DNA of 64,000 bases from JBNKFV01 sp050289485 (GCA_050289485.1 JBNKFV010000008.1:1-64000); one strand, 5' to 3'; counted from the stretch's first letter, positions 27,090 through 36,293 are shown. The notes: a model not told the origin generated them from the sequence alone. Numbers and translations are program-made.

Positions 27090-27791
27090 TTAGCCTGTGC
27101 GCACAGTGCGTTGTTCAATACGTTTTTCAAACGTACCTTGAATAACCCGATCAACGTAAATTCCGGGTGTATGAATTTGCGTTGGTTCCAGTTCGCCAGG
27201 CTCTACAATTTCTTCCACTTCAACTATGGTAATTTTGCCGGCGGTAGCGGCCATGGGGTTGAAGTTTTGCGCTGTGTGTCGATAGATCACGTTGCCGTAG
27301 CGGTCGGCTTTCCAGCCTTTGACAATAGCGAAATCGCCAGTAATGGCTTCTTCCAGAATGTAATGGCGGCCGTTGAACTCGCGTACTTCTTTGCCTTCAC
27401 CTATCGGGGTACCGTAACCTGTTGCCGTATAAAAGGCAGGAATACCTGCACCACCGGCACGCATTTTTTCAGCCAGTGTACCTTGCGGGGTTAATTCAAC
27501 TTCCAGCTCACCGCTGAGCAATTGCTTTTCAAACAGGGCGTTTTCGCCCACGTACGAAGAAACCATTTTTTTGATTTGTTTGTCTTCCAGCAAAATGCCG
27601 AGGCCAAAACCGTCAATACCACAGTTGTTGGAAACAATAGTCAGCCCTTTGGCGCCCATTCTCTTGATTTGAGCAATACAGCCTTCTGGAATGCCACAAA
27701 GGCCAAATCCGCCCGCAATAATCGTCATATTGTCAGCCAGACCTGCCATCGCTTCTTCGTAGCTGGTTACTACCTTGTCAAAACCGGCCAT
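27090..27791 (-). CDS. scoA: 3-oxoacid CoA-transferase subunit A
   Basis: The 233-residue alpha subunit carries the family motif IIAGGFGLCGIPE (about 25-37) and the SNNCGIDGFGLG segment. It pairs with ScoB. The start faces the divergent LysR gene across a 162-bp, very AT-rich gap, the usual arrangement of a regulator and its target. Confidence 0.92.
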   Translation of the reverse strand: MAGFDKVVTSYEEAMAGLADNMTIIAGGFGLCGIPEGCIAQIKRMGAKGLTIVSNNCGIDGFGLGILLEDKQIKKMVSSYVGENALFEKQLLSGELEVELTPQGTLAEKMRAGGAGIPAFYTATGYGTPIGEGKEVREFNGRHYILEEAITGDFAIVKGWKADRYGNVIYRHTAQNFNPMAATAGKITIVEVEEIVEPGELEPTQIHTPGIYVDRVIQGTFEKRIEQRTVRTG

Positions 27792-27953
27792 GGATACGAA
27801 CTCCTGCGTTGAAATAGGGAGAAAAATGTAACTTTATAAAACTATGCCGCAGATTGCCGCAGTGCATCATATTTATCAATGTTATTTTTTTTAATAATTA
27901 ATTAATATTTTAAATAAATTAGTTAGGGGCCTTATGGCAGCGGAGGTTAGGTT

Positions 27954-28862
27954 GTGAATATCACTGTTAAGCATCTCAAGGCTTTTGTTGCAGTGGCCAA
28001 AACCGGCAGTTTTGCCGAGGCCAGCGCCCTGATTCACTTGTCGCAACCAGCCATCAGCATTGCGATTCGCAACCTTGAAGGCATCGTGGGCGGGCGTTTA
28101 TTAGCACGTTCTACCCGCACTCTGGCGTTGACGCCCGAGGGCGAAGCCTTTTTTCCTGTGGCCCAACGCCTGCTGCACGATTGGGATGAGGCATTAGAGG
28201 ATGTGCACAATTTGTTCGCTATGCGTCGGGGCAAGCTGGGCTTGGCGGCCATGCCAAGTTTTGCCTACAGTCTGCTGCCGCAAGTCTTACAGGAGTACCG
28301 CCAGTATTATCCGCAGGTTAATGTCGTGGTGCATGACGTGGTGGCGGAAAGCGTGATCGATATGGTGATGCAGGGACGGGTGGAAATTGGTATCGCTTTT
28401 GACCCCCGTGGGATGGCTGATCTGGCATTTACCCCGCTATTTGACGATGCATTTATTGCGGTGCTGCCTGGCACACACCCCCTGGCTGGGCAGGATTCAG
28501 TAACCTGGGCTGCGCTTGCCGCACAAACTTTTATCGCCTTACAGAAACCCTCTGGGCTCAGAGAACTGCTCGACCGCACCCTGGCAGAACATGGTCTGAG
28601 CCTCACGGTAGAGTTGGAAGTACATCAGTTAGGTACCATCGGGCGTATGGTTGAACATGGTTTGGGTGTAAGTGCTGTACCAGCGCTATGCCGTGTGCAG
28701 ATGGAAACGCTGGGCCTGGTTTGTCGTCCGATTCAGCCTCCGGCTGTGCATAGGCAGGTGGGTATTGTGACTCGCCATCGCTACCCCCTGTCCAGTGCGG
28801 CGCAAGCCATGTACAACGTACTATGTACCAGTGTTAAATCACTTTACAGCGAGACGTATTGA
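27954..28862 (+). CDS. LysR-family transcriptional regulator
   Basis: The 302-residue protein has the N-terminal winged helix-turn-helix (residues 1-60; AVAKTGSFAEASALIHLSQPA) and a periplasmic-binding-like effector domain. GTG 27954 has GGAGG 7 bases upstream. Being divergent from scoAB it may sense a keto acid or its CoA derivative and control that operon; this rests on position only. The shared gap (27792-27953) is dominated by A and T around 27880-27925. Confidence 0.88.
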   Translation: MNITVKHLKAFVAVAKTGSFAEASALIHLSQPAISIAIRNLEGIVGGRLLARSTRTLALTPEGEAFFPVAQRLLHDWDEALEDVHNLFAMRRGKLGLAAMPSFAYSLLPQVLQEYRQYYPQVNVVVHDVVAESVIDMVMQGRVEIGIAFDPRGMADLAFTPLFDDAFIAVLPGTHPLAGQDSVTWAALAAQTFIALQKPSGLRELLDRTLAEHGLSLTVELEVHQLGTIGRMVEHGLGVSAVPALCRVQMETLGLVCRPIQPPAVHRQVGIVTRHRYPLSSAAQAMYNVLCTSVKSLYSETY

Positions 28863-29026
28863 TTCAAACAATTCAATGTTTCGTTATTGGTCGTTAACCC
28901 ACCCACTTATGGGCAATGCAAGCGTCGATTATTAATGGCACAATGCTGCTTTTGCGCGGCTAGGGTTGGTATGGCCGCAGTTGATGCCCCTGCAAGATGA
29001 CCGTTATTAAGGAATTGGAGATTTTC

Positions 29027-30490
29027 ATGCTTACGTTAAAACGTCCAGAACTGCTGCGTAGCCAGTCGTATGTTAACGGCGAGTGGATTGATGCCGACAG
29101 CGGCGACACCCTGGTGGTGACTAACCCCTCCACAGGCGAAGCGGTGCTGACCATCGCTAGCCTGGGAACTCATGAAACTCGTCGCGCGATTAATGCGGCC
29201 GAAATTGCCATGGGCGAATGGAAAGCTAAGTCTGCGAAAGAGCGTGCCAATCTATTACGCAACTGGTTTAACCTGATGATGGCCAACCAGGACGACTTGG
29301 CGGCGATTCTGACCGCAGAGCAAGGTAAGCCGCTGGCAGAGGCCAAAGGTGAGATTGCCTATGGTGCGGCCTATATTGAGTGGTTTGCCGAGGAAGGTAA
29401 GCGTATTTATGGTGATGTGATTGCTGCGCCTTCGGGTGACAAACGCATCGTTGTGGTGAAACAGCCTGTTGGTGTAGTGGCTGCCATTACTCCTTGGAAT
29501 TTCCCTAACGCCATGATTACCCGTAAGGTAGGTCCAGCGCTGGCGGCGGGCTGTACGTTTGTGTGCAAGCCTGCTAAAGAAACGCCACTGTCTGCGCTCG
29601 CGTTAGCGGTGCTTGCAGAAGAAGCTGGTATTCCCAAAGGTGTGTTTAACGTGGTTGTTGGCAATAGCTCCCGTGATATTGGTGGTGAACTTACCAGTAA
29701 CCCGGTGGTAAAAAAGCTCACGTTCACTGGTTCGACACCGGTTGGCAAAGTATTAATGGAACAGTGTGCTGGCACGGTAAAGAAAACCTCGATGGAGCTG
29801 GGAGGCAATGCCCCGTTTATCGTCTTCGACGATGCTGATCTAGATGCTGCCGTGCAGGGTGCTATGGCTTCCAAATATCGTAACGCTGGCCAAACTTGTG
29901 TGTGCTCCAACCGTTTGTTGGTGCAAGAAGGTGTTTACGATGTATTTACCGAAAAACTGGCCCAGGCAGTTAAACAGCTCAATGTGGGTGATGGTTTTGG
30001 CGAGGGTGTCACCATTGGCCCGTTGGTAAACGCTAAAGCCGCTAAAGACGTTGATGCACTGGTACAGGATGCGATCGCCAAGGGCGCTAACGCAGTAGTG
30101 GGCGGCAAGCCAGGTACGCAAGGGGTATGTTTCTATGAGCCTACCATTTTGTCGAATGTGACCAGTGAAATGCGTGTCTTCAAAGAAGAGATTTTTGGCC
30201 CGGTTGCGCCGGTATTTAAATTTTCTACGGAAGAAGAAGCCGTGGCGATGGCCAACGATACTGAGTTTGGGCTGGCCTCATACTTTTACTCGCGTGATAT
30301 AGGTCGAATCTGGCGTGTCGCTGAAGCGCTGGAATATGGCATTGTAGGGATTAACGAAGGTATTATCTCGAATGAAATGGCACCTTTTGGTGGTGTTAAA
30401 GAGTCGGGTTCCGGTCGCGAAGGTTCTAAGTACGGTATCGATGATTACGTCGAAATCAAATACATGTGCATGGGTGGTATCGATAAATAA
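29027..30490 (+). CDS. gabD: Succinate-semialdehyde dehydrogenase-type aldehyde dehydrogenase
   Basis: The 487-residue protein has the ALDH motifs: TPWNFP, MELGGNAPFIVFDDAD with general-base Glu257, and AGQTCVCSNR with catalytic Cys291. The C-terminal GIDDYVEIKYMCMGGID matches GabD. It oxidises succinate semialdehyde to succinate with NAD(P), feeding GABA or 4-hydroxybutyrate carbon to the TCA cycle; related semialdehydes are possible. ATG 29027 is chosen because GGAG lies 6 bases upstream; the longer frame (28997) adds no conserved residues. No GABA transaminase is adjacent. A kinase gene follows after 8 nt. Confidence 0.9.
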   Translation: MLTLKRPELLRSQSYVNGEWIDADSGDTLVVTNPSTGEAVLTIASLGTHETRRAINAAEIAMGEWKAKSAKERANLLRNWFNLMMANQDDLAAILTAEQGKPLAEAKGEIAYGAAYIEWFAEEGKRIYGDVIAAPSGDKRIVVVKQPVGVVAAITPWNFPNAMITRKVGPALAAGCTFVCKPAKETPLSALALAVLAEEAGIPKGVFNVVVGNSSRDIGGELTSNPVVKKLTFTGSTPVGKVLMEQCAGTVKKTSMELGGNAPFIVFDDADLDAAVQGAMASKYRNAGQTCVCSNRLLVQEGVYDVFTEKLAQAVKQLNVGDGFGEGVTIGPLVNAKAAKDVDALVQDAIAKGANAVVGGKPGTQGVCFYEPTILSNVTSEMRVFKEEIFGPVAPVFKFSTEEEAVAMANDTEFGLASYFYSRDIGRIWRVAEALEYGIVGINEGIISNEMAPFGGVKESGSGREGSKYGIDDYVEIKYMCMGGIDK

Positions 30491-30498
30491 TTATTGCC

Positions 30499-31020
30499 AT
30501 GAATTGTGTGAGTTTGGTGGGGATGCCTGCCGTTGGTAAAAGTACATTGGGTGTTGTGTTGGCGAAAGCTGTCGCAAAAAGCTTTGTTGATACCGATTTG
30601 GTAATTCAGCAGGCTGCCGAATGTACATTGCAACACGTATTAGACACGCAGGGCTTTCAGGCCCTGCGTGATCTCGAAGAAAAAGTAGTATTGGCCACTG
30701 ACTTTAGCGATGCGGTCATTGCAACCGGCGGTAGTGTTGTCTATAGCGATGAGTGCATGCGCAAATTGAAATCACTGGGTCCGGTTGTTTATTTAAAAGC
30801 TTCTCTCGACGATATCATTGCTCGCTTGAATAATTATGATCAGCGCGGCATTGCGTCGCCAGGGGGTATGAGCCTTGCCGATATTTATGCCGAGCGAACA
30901 CCGTTGTATGAACAATACGCCGACATAGTGTGTGATACGTCGGCTATTATGCTGCGCTCGAAAAGCCCGGTGGAAACGGCGGTAGATGATATTCTGTCGC
31001 AGTTGTCATGGAAGGGGTGA
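30499..31020 (+). CDS. Shikimate-kinase-like P-loop kinase
   Basis: The 173-residue protein has the Walker A loop GMPAVGKSTLG (8-18), the shikimate-binding-type DTDLVI (32-37) and the later ATGGSVVYSDE segment, so it has the shikimate-kinase fold. The usual partners of aroK (aroB, pilQ, damX) are absent, and the gene follows gabD by only 8 nt with no separate promoter. It could be a second shikimate kinase or a relative that phosphorylates another small acid or alcohol. Confidence 0.8.
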   Translation: MNCVSLVGMPAVGKSTLGVVLAKAVAKSFVDTDLVIQQAAECTLQHVLDTQGFQALRDLEEKVVLATDFSDAVIATGGSVVYSDECMRKLKSLGPVVYLKASLDDIIARLNNYDQRGIASPGGMSLADIYAERTPLYEQYADIVCDTSAIMLRSKSPVETAVDDILSQLSWKG

Positions 31021-31037
31021 TACCCGTTAACGCCCGC

Positions 31038-31517
31038 CTAAAGTGGCAGGCGCGTGGTGTACTTCACTTGCCTTAGTGCAAATGTTGAACTTACGCTACC
31101 CACGTTTGGTAATTGTGTGAGTGAGCCTTTAAGCAGTTGTTCATAGTGCTCAACACTGTTGACTACTACCCTTAGCAAGTAATCCTTGTCGCCCGTGGTT
31201 GAATAGCACTCGACCACTTCAGGAATGGCATCTATGGCCGCTTCAAAGTCTACGACGGCCTGTGTCTCTTGGGTTTTCAGCACCACATAGGCGTGCACGC
31301 TTACGCCCATATTCAGCTTTGCAGCGTTGAGCAAAGTTACTCTGCGCTCAATAACACCCTCCGCCTCCAGGCGTTTAATGCGTCGCCAGCACGGCGTGTG
31401 AGAAAGCCCGACAATATCGCCGAGTTCTGCCATGGAGTAATCTGCGTTTTCCTGCAGTGCTCGCAGTATTTTGCGATCGAAGTCGTCCAGTTCGGTAAGT
31501 TGCGCCACAATGATCAA
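31038..31517 (-). CDS. Lrp/AsnC-family transcriptional regulator
   Basis: The 159-residue protein has the AsnC-type HTH (LTELDDFDRKILRALQENAD, then the recognition helix region MAELGDIVGLSHTPCWRRI) and the C-terminal RAM domain (about 75-150) for amino-acid binding. It is divergent from the aminotransferase gene across 415 bp, so that gene is its likely target and an aromatic or branched amino acid a possible effector. These are inferences from position. Confidence 0.88.
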   Translation of the reverse strand: MIIVAQLTELDDFDRKILRALQENADYSMAELGDIVGLSHTPCWRRIKRLEAEGVIERRVTLLNAAKLNMGVSVHAYVVLKTQETQAVVDFEAAIDAIPEVVECYSTTGDKDYLLRVVVNSVEHYEQLLKGSLTQLPNVGSVSSTFALRQVKYTTRLPL

Positions 31518-31895
31518 TCCCGTGCGTTAAGTGATAATTCCTGAGGCATTGCCGCGGCATATTGCTACTTGCTGTCTATTAATATGATAAAACAGATTGA
31601 GAATGATAATTGATCCACACATATTCGCCAGTAACAGTGTTTAGCCAAAAGTGACAATGATCCCTCTATAACGTGAGTCTTGCGGATGTCCGGTTGTAGA
31701 CAGGCAAGTTTTAACAACAAACGCTGTCGACCGCTTACCTGACAGCATATTCCTTTGCTTTCTTAATAATAGATAAGGTTTTGCAGGTTGCCAGCATAAC
31801 AGAAAATCTGGTTCTATAATTATGCCTTTGTTTTAGAATTTTTTACCGTATAAACCTACTGTTGGGCAGGCAAACAGTTGTACCTTGTTTCGCTT
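31518..31895. other. Long divergent regulatory gap, Lrp gene to aminotransferase gene
   Basis: No convincing gene. The sequence is AT-rich, especially 31560-31620 and 31760-31860, as expected for Lrp-type binding over several helical turns. A GAGAATGATAAT stretch at 31599-31610 is only a partial Fur-box match. A hairpin follows at the aminotransferase start. Confidence 0.5.
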
Positions 31896-31925
31896 CCGGA
31901 GAAAATAAGACTTTTGTCTCCGGAG
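31896..31925 (+). promoter_or_regulatory. Hairpin covering the aminotransferase ribosome-binding site
   Basis: CCGGAGA (31896-31902) pairs perfectly with TCTCCGG (31917-31923), with extra A/T pairs possible inside the loop. The 3' arm contains the start of the only Shine-Dalgarno element (CGGAG, 31921-31925), 7 bases before the ATG at 31933. Folding would hide the ribosome-binding site, so this may be a translational switch, for example temperature- or factor-dependent. Confidence 0.5.
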
Positions 31926-31932
31926 TAGCTTC

Positions 31933-33135
31933 ATGTTTGATCGCCTTTCGTCCTTGCCAGCAGACCCTATTTTAGGGTTAAGTGCGGCATTCCAAAAAGA
32001 TAATAATCCCGCCAAAGTTGATCTTGGTGTGGGTGTCTATAAAAATGAGTCGGGTCAAACGCCAGTGCTTGAGTCTGTCAAGCTGGCGCAACAGAAGCAT
32101 ATTGCCGAAGAGACTACGAAAGCGTATCTAGGCCCCATGGGATTGCCTGCTTACACGTTGGCGTTGCAGCAATTGATCCTGGGCCAATCGTCTTCCCCCA
32201 TACGAGATCAGCGAGTCAGTGCAATTCAAACCCCCGGAGGCTGCGGTGCTTTGTCCGTGGGCGCGCGGTTAATTAAGCGTGCAGGTCTCGCTGCGGGTCG
32301 CGACGCCACCCTGTGGGTAACCGATCCAACCTGGGCCAATCACTTGCCGTTGTTTGGTGAGGCCGGCATCGAGATAAAAACCTTTCCCTTTTACGACGCC
32401 GAAAATAAAGGGCTCAAACGCGAGGAAATGTTTGCGGCACTGACTAATGTGCCCCGTGGTGATCTGGTACTGTTGCATGGTTGTTGTCATAACCCCAGTG
32501 GCGTTGACTTGACAACAGATGACTGGGTGCGCGTGGCAGAGTTGGCAGAAAAAAATGGCTTTATTCCGTTTGTCGATATGGCCTATCAGGGCTTTGGTAC
32601 TGGCTTGGATGACGACGCGCAAGGCGTACGCCTGCTAACTGAGCGTTTGCCTGAAGTGGTGGTTGCCTATTCTTGTTCGAAAAACTTTGGGTTGTATCGA
32701 GAGCGCACGGGGTTATTGATGGTGGTGTCTGAAAGCTCAGCGGTTGCTCGTGCGTGCAATACCCAACTGGCCAGCATTACTCGGGCTATGTACTCCATGC
32801 CGCCGGCGCATGGTGCAGCACTGGTCGCCTTGATCCTGGGTGATGACCAATTGCGTGCACTGTGGGTGTCTGAGTTGCAAGGTATGTGCGAGCGTATCAA
32901 CAGTCTACGTTCGGTTTTTGCCAGTAAACTTCAGGCAGCCTGTGGTGGTCGTGATTTTTCATTTATCGAGCGCCAGCGCGGTATGTTTTCATTTTTAGGG
33001 CTCACGGTCGAGCAGGTTGAGGCGCTGCGACATCAGCACAGTGTGTATATGGTTGGATCCAGTCGAGTGAGTATTTCAGGGTTGAATCAATGTAATCTGG
33101 ATTATGTGGCTAATGCGGTAGGTGCCGTGTTGTAA
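31933..33135 (+). CDS. Aromatic/aspartate aminotransferase, class I
   Basis: The 400-residue protein matches the AspC/TyrB group: LGVGVYKNESGQTPVL at 31-46, HGCCHNPSG for cofactor binding, DMAYQGFG, and PLP-lysine Lys250 in SCSKNFGLYRERTG. It moves an amino group between an aromatic or acidic amino acid and 2-oxoglutarate. AspC and TyrB cannot be separated with confidence by eye. It is divergent from an Lrp regulator, has a hairpin over its ribosome-binding site, and ends at a terminator. Confidence 0.9.
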   Translation: MFDRLSSLPADPILGLSAAFQKDNNPAKVDLGVGVYKNESGQTPVLESVKLAQQKHIAEETTKAYLGPMGLPAYTLALQQLILGQSSSPIRDQRVSAIQTPGGCGALSVGARLIKRAGLAAGRDATLWVTDPTWANHLPLFGEAGIEIKTFPFYDAENKGLKREEMFAALTNVPRGDLVLLHGCCHNPSGVDLTTDDWVRVAELAEKNGFIPFVDMAYQGFGTGLDDDAQGVRLLTERLPEVVVAYSCSKNFGLYRERTGLLMVVSESSAVARACNTQLASITRAMYSMPPAHGAALVALILGDDQLRALWVSELQGMCERINSLRSVFASKLQAACGGRDFSFIERQRGMFSFLGLTVEQVEALRHQHSVYMVGSSRVSISGLNQCNLDYVANAVGAVL

Positions 33136-33159
33136 CTGATAGGGTCACTTCGAGAGAGT

Positions 33160-33190
33160 AGGCCTGAGGAGGTATTGTCCCAGGCCTTTT
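33160..33190 (+). terminator. Terminator of the aminotransferase gene
   Basis: AGGCCTG (33160-33166) pairs with CAGGCCT (33181-33187), extendable by GGA/TCC inside the loop, and is followed by TTTT to 33190. Confidence 0.75.
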
Positions 33191-33350
33191 ACCCGCTGTT
33201 TTTCGCGTGTTGTCAACTGACGTCGTTTTCACTTTACACGCCATCACTTTACTATAATTATTACGGCATGAGCTTGTTCAGTTGCCCCACATGTGCCGGG
33301 CGGTAGGCAACTGAAAGGGGATCGAAATGATCATTATGTGAGGAACCTAG

Positions 33351-34592
33351 GTGGTTGGCCGTTTCGTAAAAGATTCCCAGACGAAAAAAATCCATGTTTC
33401 TGAACTGAGAATCGGAATGTTTGTTAGTAAGCTGGATAAAGATTGGTTGGAAACCCCCTTTTTGATGCAGGGATTCCTGATTGAGAGTTTGCAAGACATT
33501 ACCGAGATTGAAAAATACGCCGAATATGTGTGGATCGATGCGGCAGAAGATCAATGGGTGAGCAATCATCAGCTGCAGCAACACCACAAATCTAGTCCTA
33601 GAGTCCGTTATATCAACAAAGTGAGTGCCGGTAGCGAGCACGGCCAGGCTTTTAAAGTCTTTAAAACGGCCAAGCGTATCACTAAAACGCTGCTAGACGA
33701 GGCTCGTCTGGGTGGTGCAATCAATACCGAAGCCGCAAAGCAAACAGTGAATCACTGTGTTGATAGTATCTTGCGTAACGCCGATGCGCTGCTGTGGATG
33801 GCCAAGTTGCGTAATGAAGATGAATACACGGCCGAGCACTGCTTGAATGTGTGTATTCTTGCGATAGCATTTGGTCGTAAGCTGGGAATGTCGGAGCAGG
33901 ATCTCCATAAAATCGGTATCTGTGGCTTGTTGCATGATGTGGGCAAAATGCGTGTACCCAGTGAGGTACTCAATAAGCCCGGCAAGCTCACTGAGAAAGA
34001 ATTTAAAAGCATCAAGGCACATGTGGTTCACGGCCGCAATCTTTTGCTAGCCTCGCCGGGAGGCTATGAAGGTGCGGTAGACGTGGCCTATAGCCATCAC
34101 GAGCGTGTGGACGGCACTGGCTACCCGCGCAAACTCAGTGGCGCGAGTATTCCATTATTCGCGAAAATAATCGCCATCGTTGATGCCTTTGATGCGATGA
34201 CTGCCAATCGCTGTTATTCGGGCGCTATGTCTTCTACTCATGCGTTGAAGCAGATTTACGAAGGCCGGGGTAAGCAGTTTGATGAGCGCTTGGCACTTTT
34301 TTTTATAAAAACGGTCGGTTTGTACCCGCCGGGTACGCTGGTGCGACTGGGTAGCGGGCAGCTGGGGCTGGTACTGTCAACCAACTCGGAAGCGCATCAC
34401 TTACCGGTAGTACTGGTGGTGAAAGGGTCAGAGGGAGACATTTTACCACAGCCAAAGATCATTGATTTAGCGGCAATGCAGCAGTCAGGAAACGGTGCTG
34501 ATTATGTCGTTAAACAAGTATATTGCGATGGCGAAGAGGGGGTGTCGGTTAGAGATTACCGTGAATACATCATCCAGATGGGAGGTGTGTAG
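33351..34592 (+). CDS. HD-GYP domain c-di-GMP phosphodiesterase
   Basis: The 413-residue protein has an N-terminal DUF3391-like region (about residues 12-120) and an HD-GYP domain with HDVGK (195-199), HH (249-250) and DGTGYP (254-259). These metal and signature residues are all present, so hydrolysis of c-di-GMP to GMP is expected. No membrane segment is seen. It starts at GTG 33351 with AGGA 6 bases upstream. It has no regulatory partner gene beside it. Confidence 0.92.
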   Translation: MVGRFVKDSQTKKIHVSELRIGMFVSKLDKDWLETPFLMQGFLIESLQDITEIEKYAEYVWIDAAEDQWVSNHQLQQHHKSSPRVRYINKVSAGSEHGQAFKVFKTAKRITKTLLDEARLGGAINTEAAKQTVNHCVDSILRNADALLWMAKLRNEDEYTAEHCLNVCILAIAFGRKLGMSEQDLHKIGICGLLHDVGKMRVPSEVLNKPGKLTEKEFKSIKAHVVHGRNLLLASPGGYEGAVDVAYSHHERVDGTGYPRKLSGASIPLFAKIIAIVDAFDAMTANRCYSGAMSSTHALKQIYEGRGKQFDERLALFFIKTVGLYPPGTLVRLGSGQLGLVLSTNSEAHHLPVVLVVKGSEGDILPQPKIIDLAAMQQSGNGADYVVKQVYCDGEEGVSVRDYREYIIQMGGV

Positions 34593-34696
34593 GCTGGCTC
34601 ATTAGCGCACTGGGTTGGCCTGCCTGGGTCGACTGCTGGAGTGCGCCGGACCGAGTACAGGCCCGGCTTTCTGATTGAATACAATTAAGGTAGAAC

Positions 34697-36142
34697 CTAG
34701 GCGCTGGCCCAGTTGCCATGCAGTCCTTGGCGCAAACGAAAGGGTAGTTTGGCCTTGGCGATGGGGCCCTGGCTAACCTGTTGAGCGTCGAAAAAGGTCA
34801 GGTAGCTATAGTTGCGCAGGTGGTCGTCCATCAGGCATACCAAGTAGCCTTCGCCCTCGGCGGCATCAGGGCTTTTGGGAATAAAGCACGGCTCCTGCAG
34901 CGAACCAAAGTCGCCCATCCACCAACTGTTTTCTTCACCGGTTTCCAGATCGTAGTGAGTCAACGTATTTAACACGGCATTGAATGCGCCACCCTCTCCA
35001 GCATAGGGCTTGCTGGTGTCAAATATCAGCATATAGCCATGGCGGTAAGGTTGGCTAACATAACGTTCGTCAATACGCGGAAATTCGCCTGCCAGCTTAC
35101 TGAGCGGTTGCAAGTGTAGTGTATCGTTGTCTGAGCCCATATCCACTGACAGGCGCGTGAGATATGGCATGCCAGCGACGGGATCGTAGGGCGCGCCGTG
35201 GATATCCGGAATAAATGGCAGGCTGTTGTTGGCGGAAACCGGTACGTCCATATACACCTTGGTGCCAACGTTGAAAGCATTCATCACATGACAAGCTGAG
35301 AAATTTTTCGGGTTTTTGGCTTTGAACCAGCGAATTTGGCGATTGTCGCCGTGCCTGGGCAGCACGCCAAGATACACCTGCTCGGTGGTGTCGAATTGCC
35401 AGTGAGGCTCGTTGCGTTCCAGTATGCCCCAGTTTGATACGATGGGAATAATGTGAAATAGCGCGTAGTCGTCGGTAAGGCCAAAGTCGTGCAGCATGCA
35501 ATAATACGGTGCCTGAAAGCTGGTGATTTGCAACACCTCACCTTGTGGGCTGATCTCGAAATAGCTGACATCTTCCGTTAAAGGGCCTTTGGTGGCATAG
35601 CCAAAACCACAAAAGTTGCCGGTTTTCGGGTCTATTTTAGGGTGTGCGGTGAAAGTGGGTAGGGGTAGTTGACCGTTAAAATCGGTATAGCCCTCAGAGG
35701 TGAGGGTCAGTGGATCCATCAGGAAGCAGGGGCTGTCTTCCTTCATGGCAAATAACTTGTCGCCGTATACCATCACATTGGTATTGGCGGTGCCACGGAT
35801 TTTTCCTTTTACGCTGTCGTCGTCGGTGAGGGGATTCCGGTAGGCACCAAACAGGGCTTTGCCTGCGGCATTTTCCAGTTTCCATTTGTCAGTTTGCACA
35901 TAGCGTTGTTTGAAATGGACTTTACCGTTTTCGATACGGAAGAGGCTGACAGAGCCGTCGCCATTGAAGAACATGTCGTTGTCGTATTTTGGCGGAAACT
36001 GTGGATCCGGGTGTACCCGGTGAAACGTACCGTTGAGGGAGGCGGGCAATTCGCCTTCAAGCTCCAGGTCGTTAAGGTCGGCCTCGAAGCGGTTTAGATG
36101 CATTGTACCAGTGAAACCGGGGTTATTTGGAAAGTAAGCCAT
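34697..36142 (-). CDS. Carotenoid-oxygenase-family (RPE65-like) non-heme iron enzyme
   Basis: The 481-residue protein has the four iron-ligand histidines of the family: His167 (FTAHPK), His218 (MLHDFG), His285 (SACHVMNA) and His475 near the C-terminus (LHGNW). These enzymes cleave a double bond of carotenoids, apocarotenoids or stilbenes such as lignostilbene with O2. With no carotenoid genes nearby, a stilbene- or lignin-derived substrate is as likely as a carotenoid. A TAACA-N2-TGTTA dyad lies 50 bp upstream and matches one before the MFS/SMP-30 remnant, hinting at shared control. Confidence 0.9.
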   Translation of the reverse strand: MAYFPNNPGFTGTMHLNRFEADLNDLELEGELPASLNGTFHRVHPDPQFPPKYDNDMFFNGDGSVSLFRIENGKVHFKQRYVQTDKWKLENAAGKALFGAYRNPLTDDDSVKGKIRGTANTNVMVYGDKLFAMKEDSPCFLMDPLTLTSEGYTDFNGQLPLPTFTAHPKIDPKTGNFCGFGYATKGPLTEDVSYFEISPQGEVLQITSFQAPYYCMLHDFGLTDDYALFHIIPIVSNWGILERNEPHWQFDTTEQVYLGVLPRHGDNRQIRWFKAKNPKNFSACHVMNAFNVGTKVYMDVPVSANNSLPFIPDIHGAPYDPVAGMPYLTRLSVDMGSDNDTLHLQPLSKLAGEFPRIDERYVSQPYRHGYMLIFDTSKPYAGEGGAFNAVLNTLTHYDLETGEENSWWMGDFGSLQEPCFIPKSPDAAEGEGYLVCLMDDHLRNYSYLTFFDAQQVSQGPIAKAKLPFRLRQGLHGNWASA

Positions 36143-36191
36143 AGTCGTTGTCCGATATCAGGTTATTATGATGGGTCTAACATTTTAAAAG

Positions 36192-36203
36192 TAACATTTG
36201 TTA
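36192..36203. promoter_or_regulatory. TAACA-N2-TGTTA dyad before the carotenoid oxygenase
   Basis: TAACATTTGTTA has perfect 5-base arms and matches 3236-3247 (TAACAATTGTTA) at 11 of 12 positions; the next three bases (TTA) also match. It lies 50 bp before the oxygenase ATG on the minus strand and about 90 bp before a small plus-strand gene. Confidence 0.4.
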
Positions 36204-36293
36204 TTAATTGAATATTGATGTGGATCAACCTTGTGGCAATACCTTTTGGCAATACTTTGAGGCAAGGTGTGATGAGTAGCGAGAGACGTAGCA

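Noticed and set aside
31599..31616. Possible Fur box before the Lrp/aminotransferase gap
   Set aside because: GAGAATGATAAT fits the left half but the right half is poor (about 12 of 19 positions overall).
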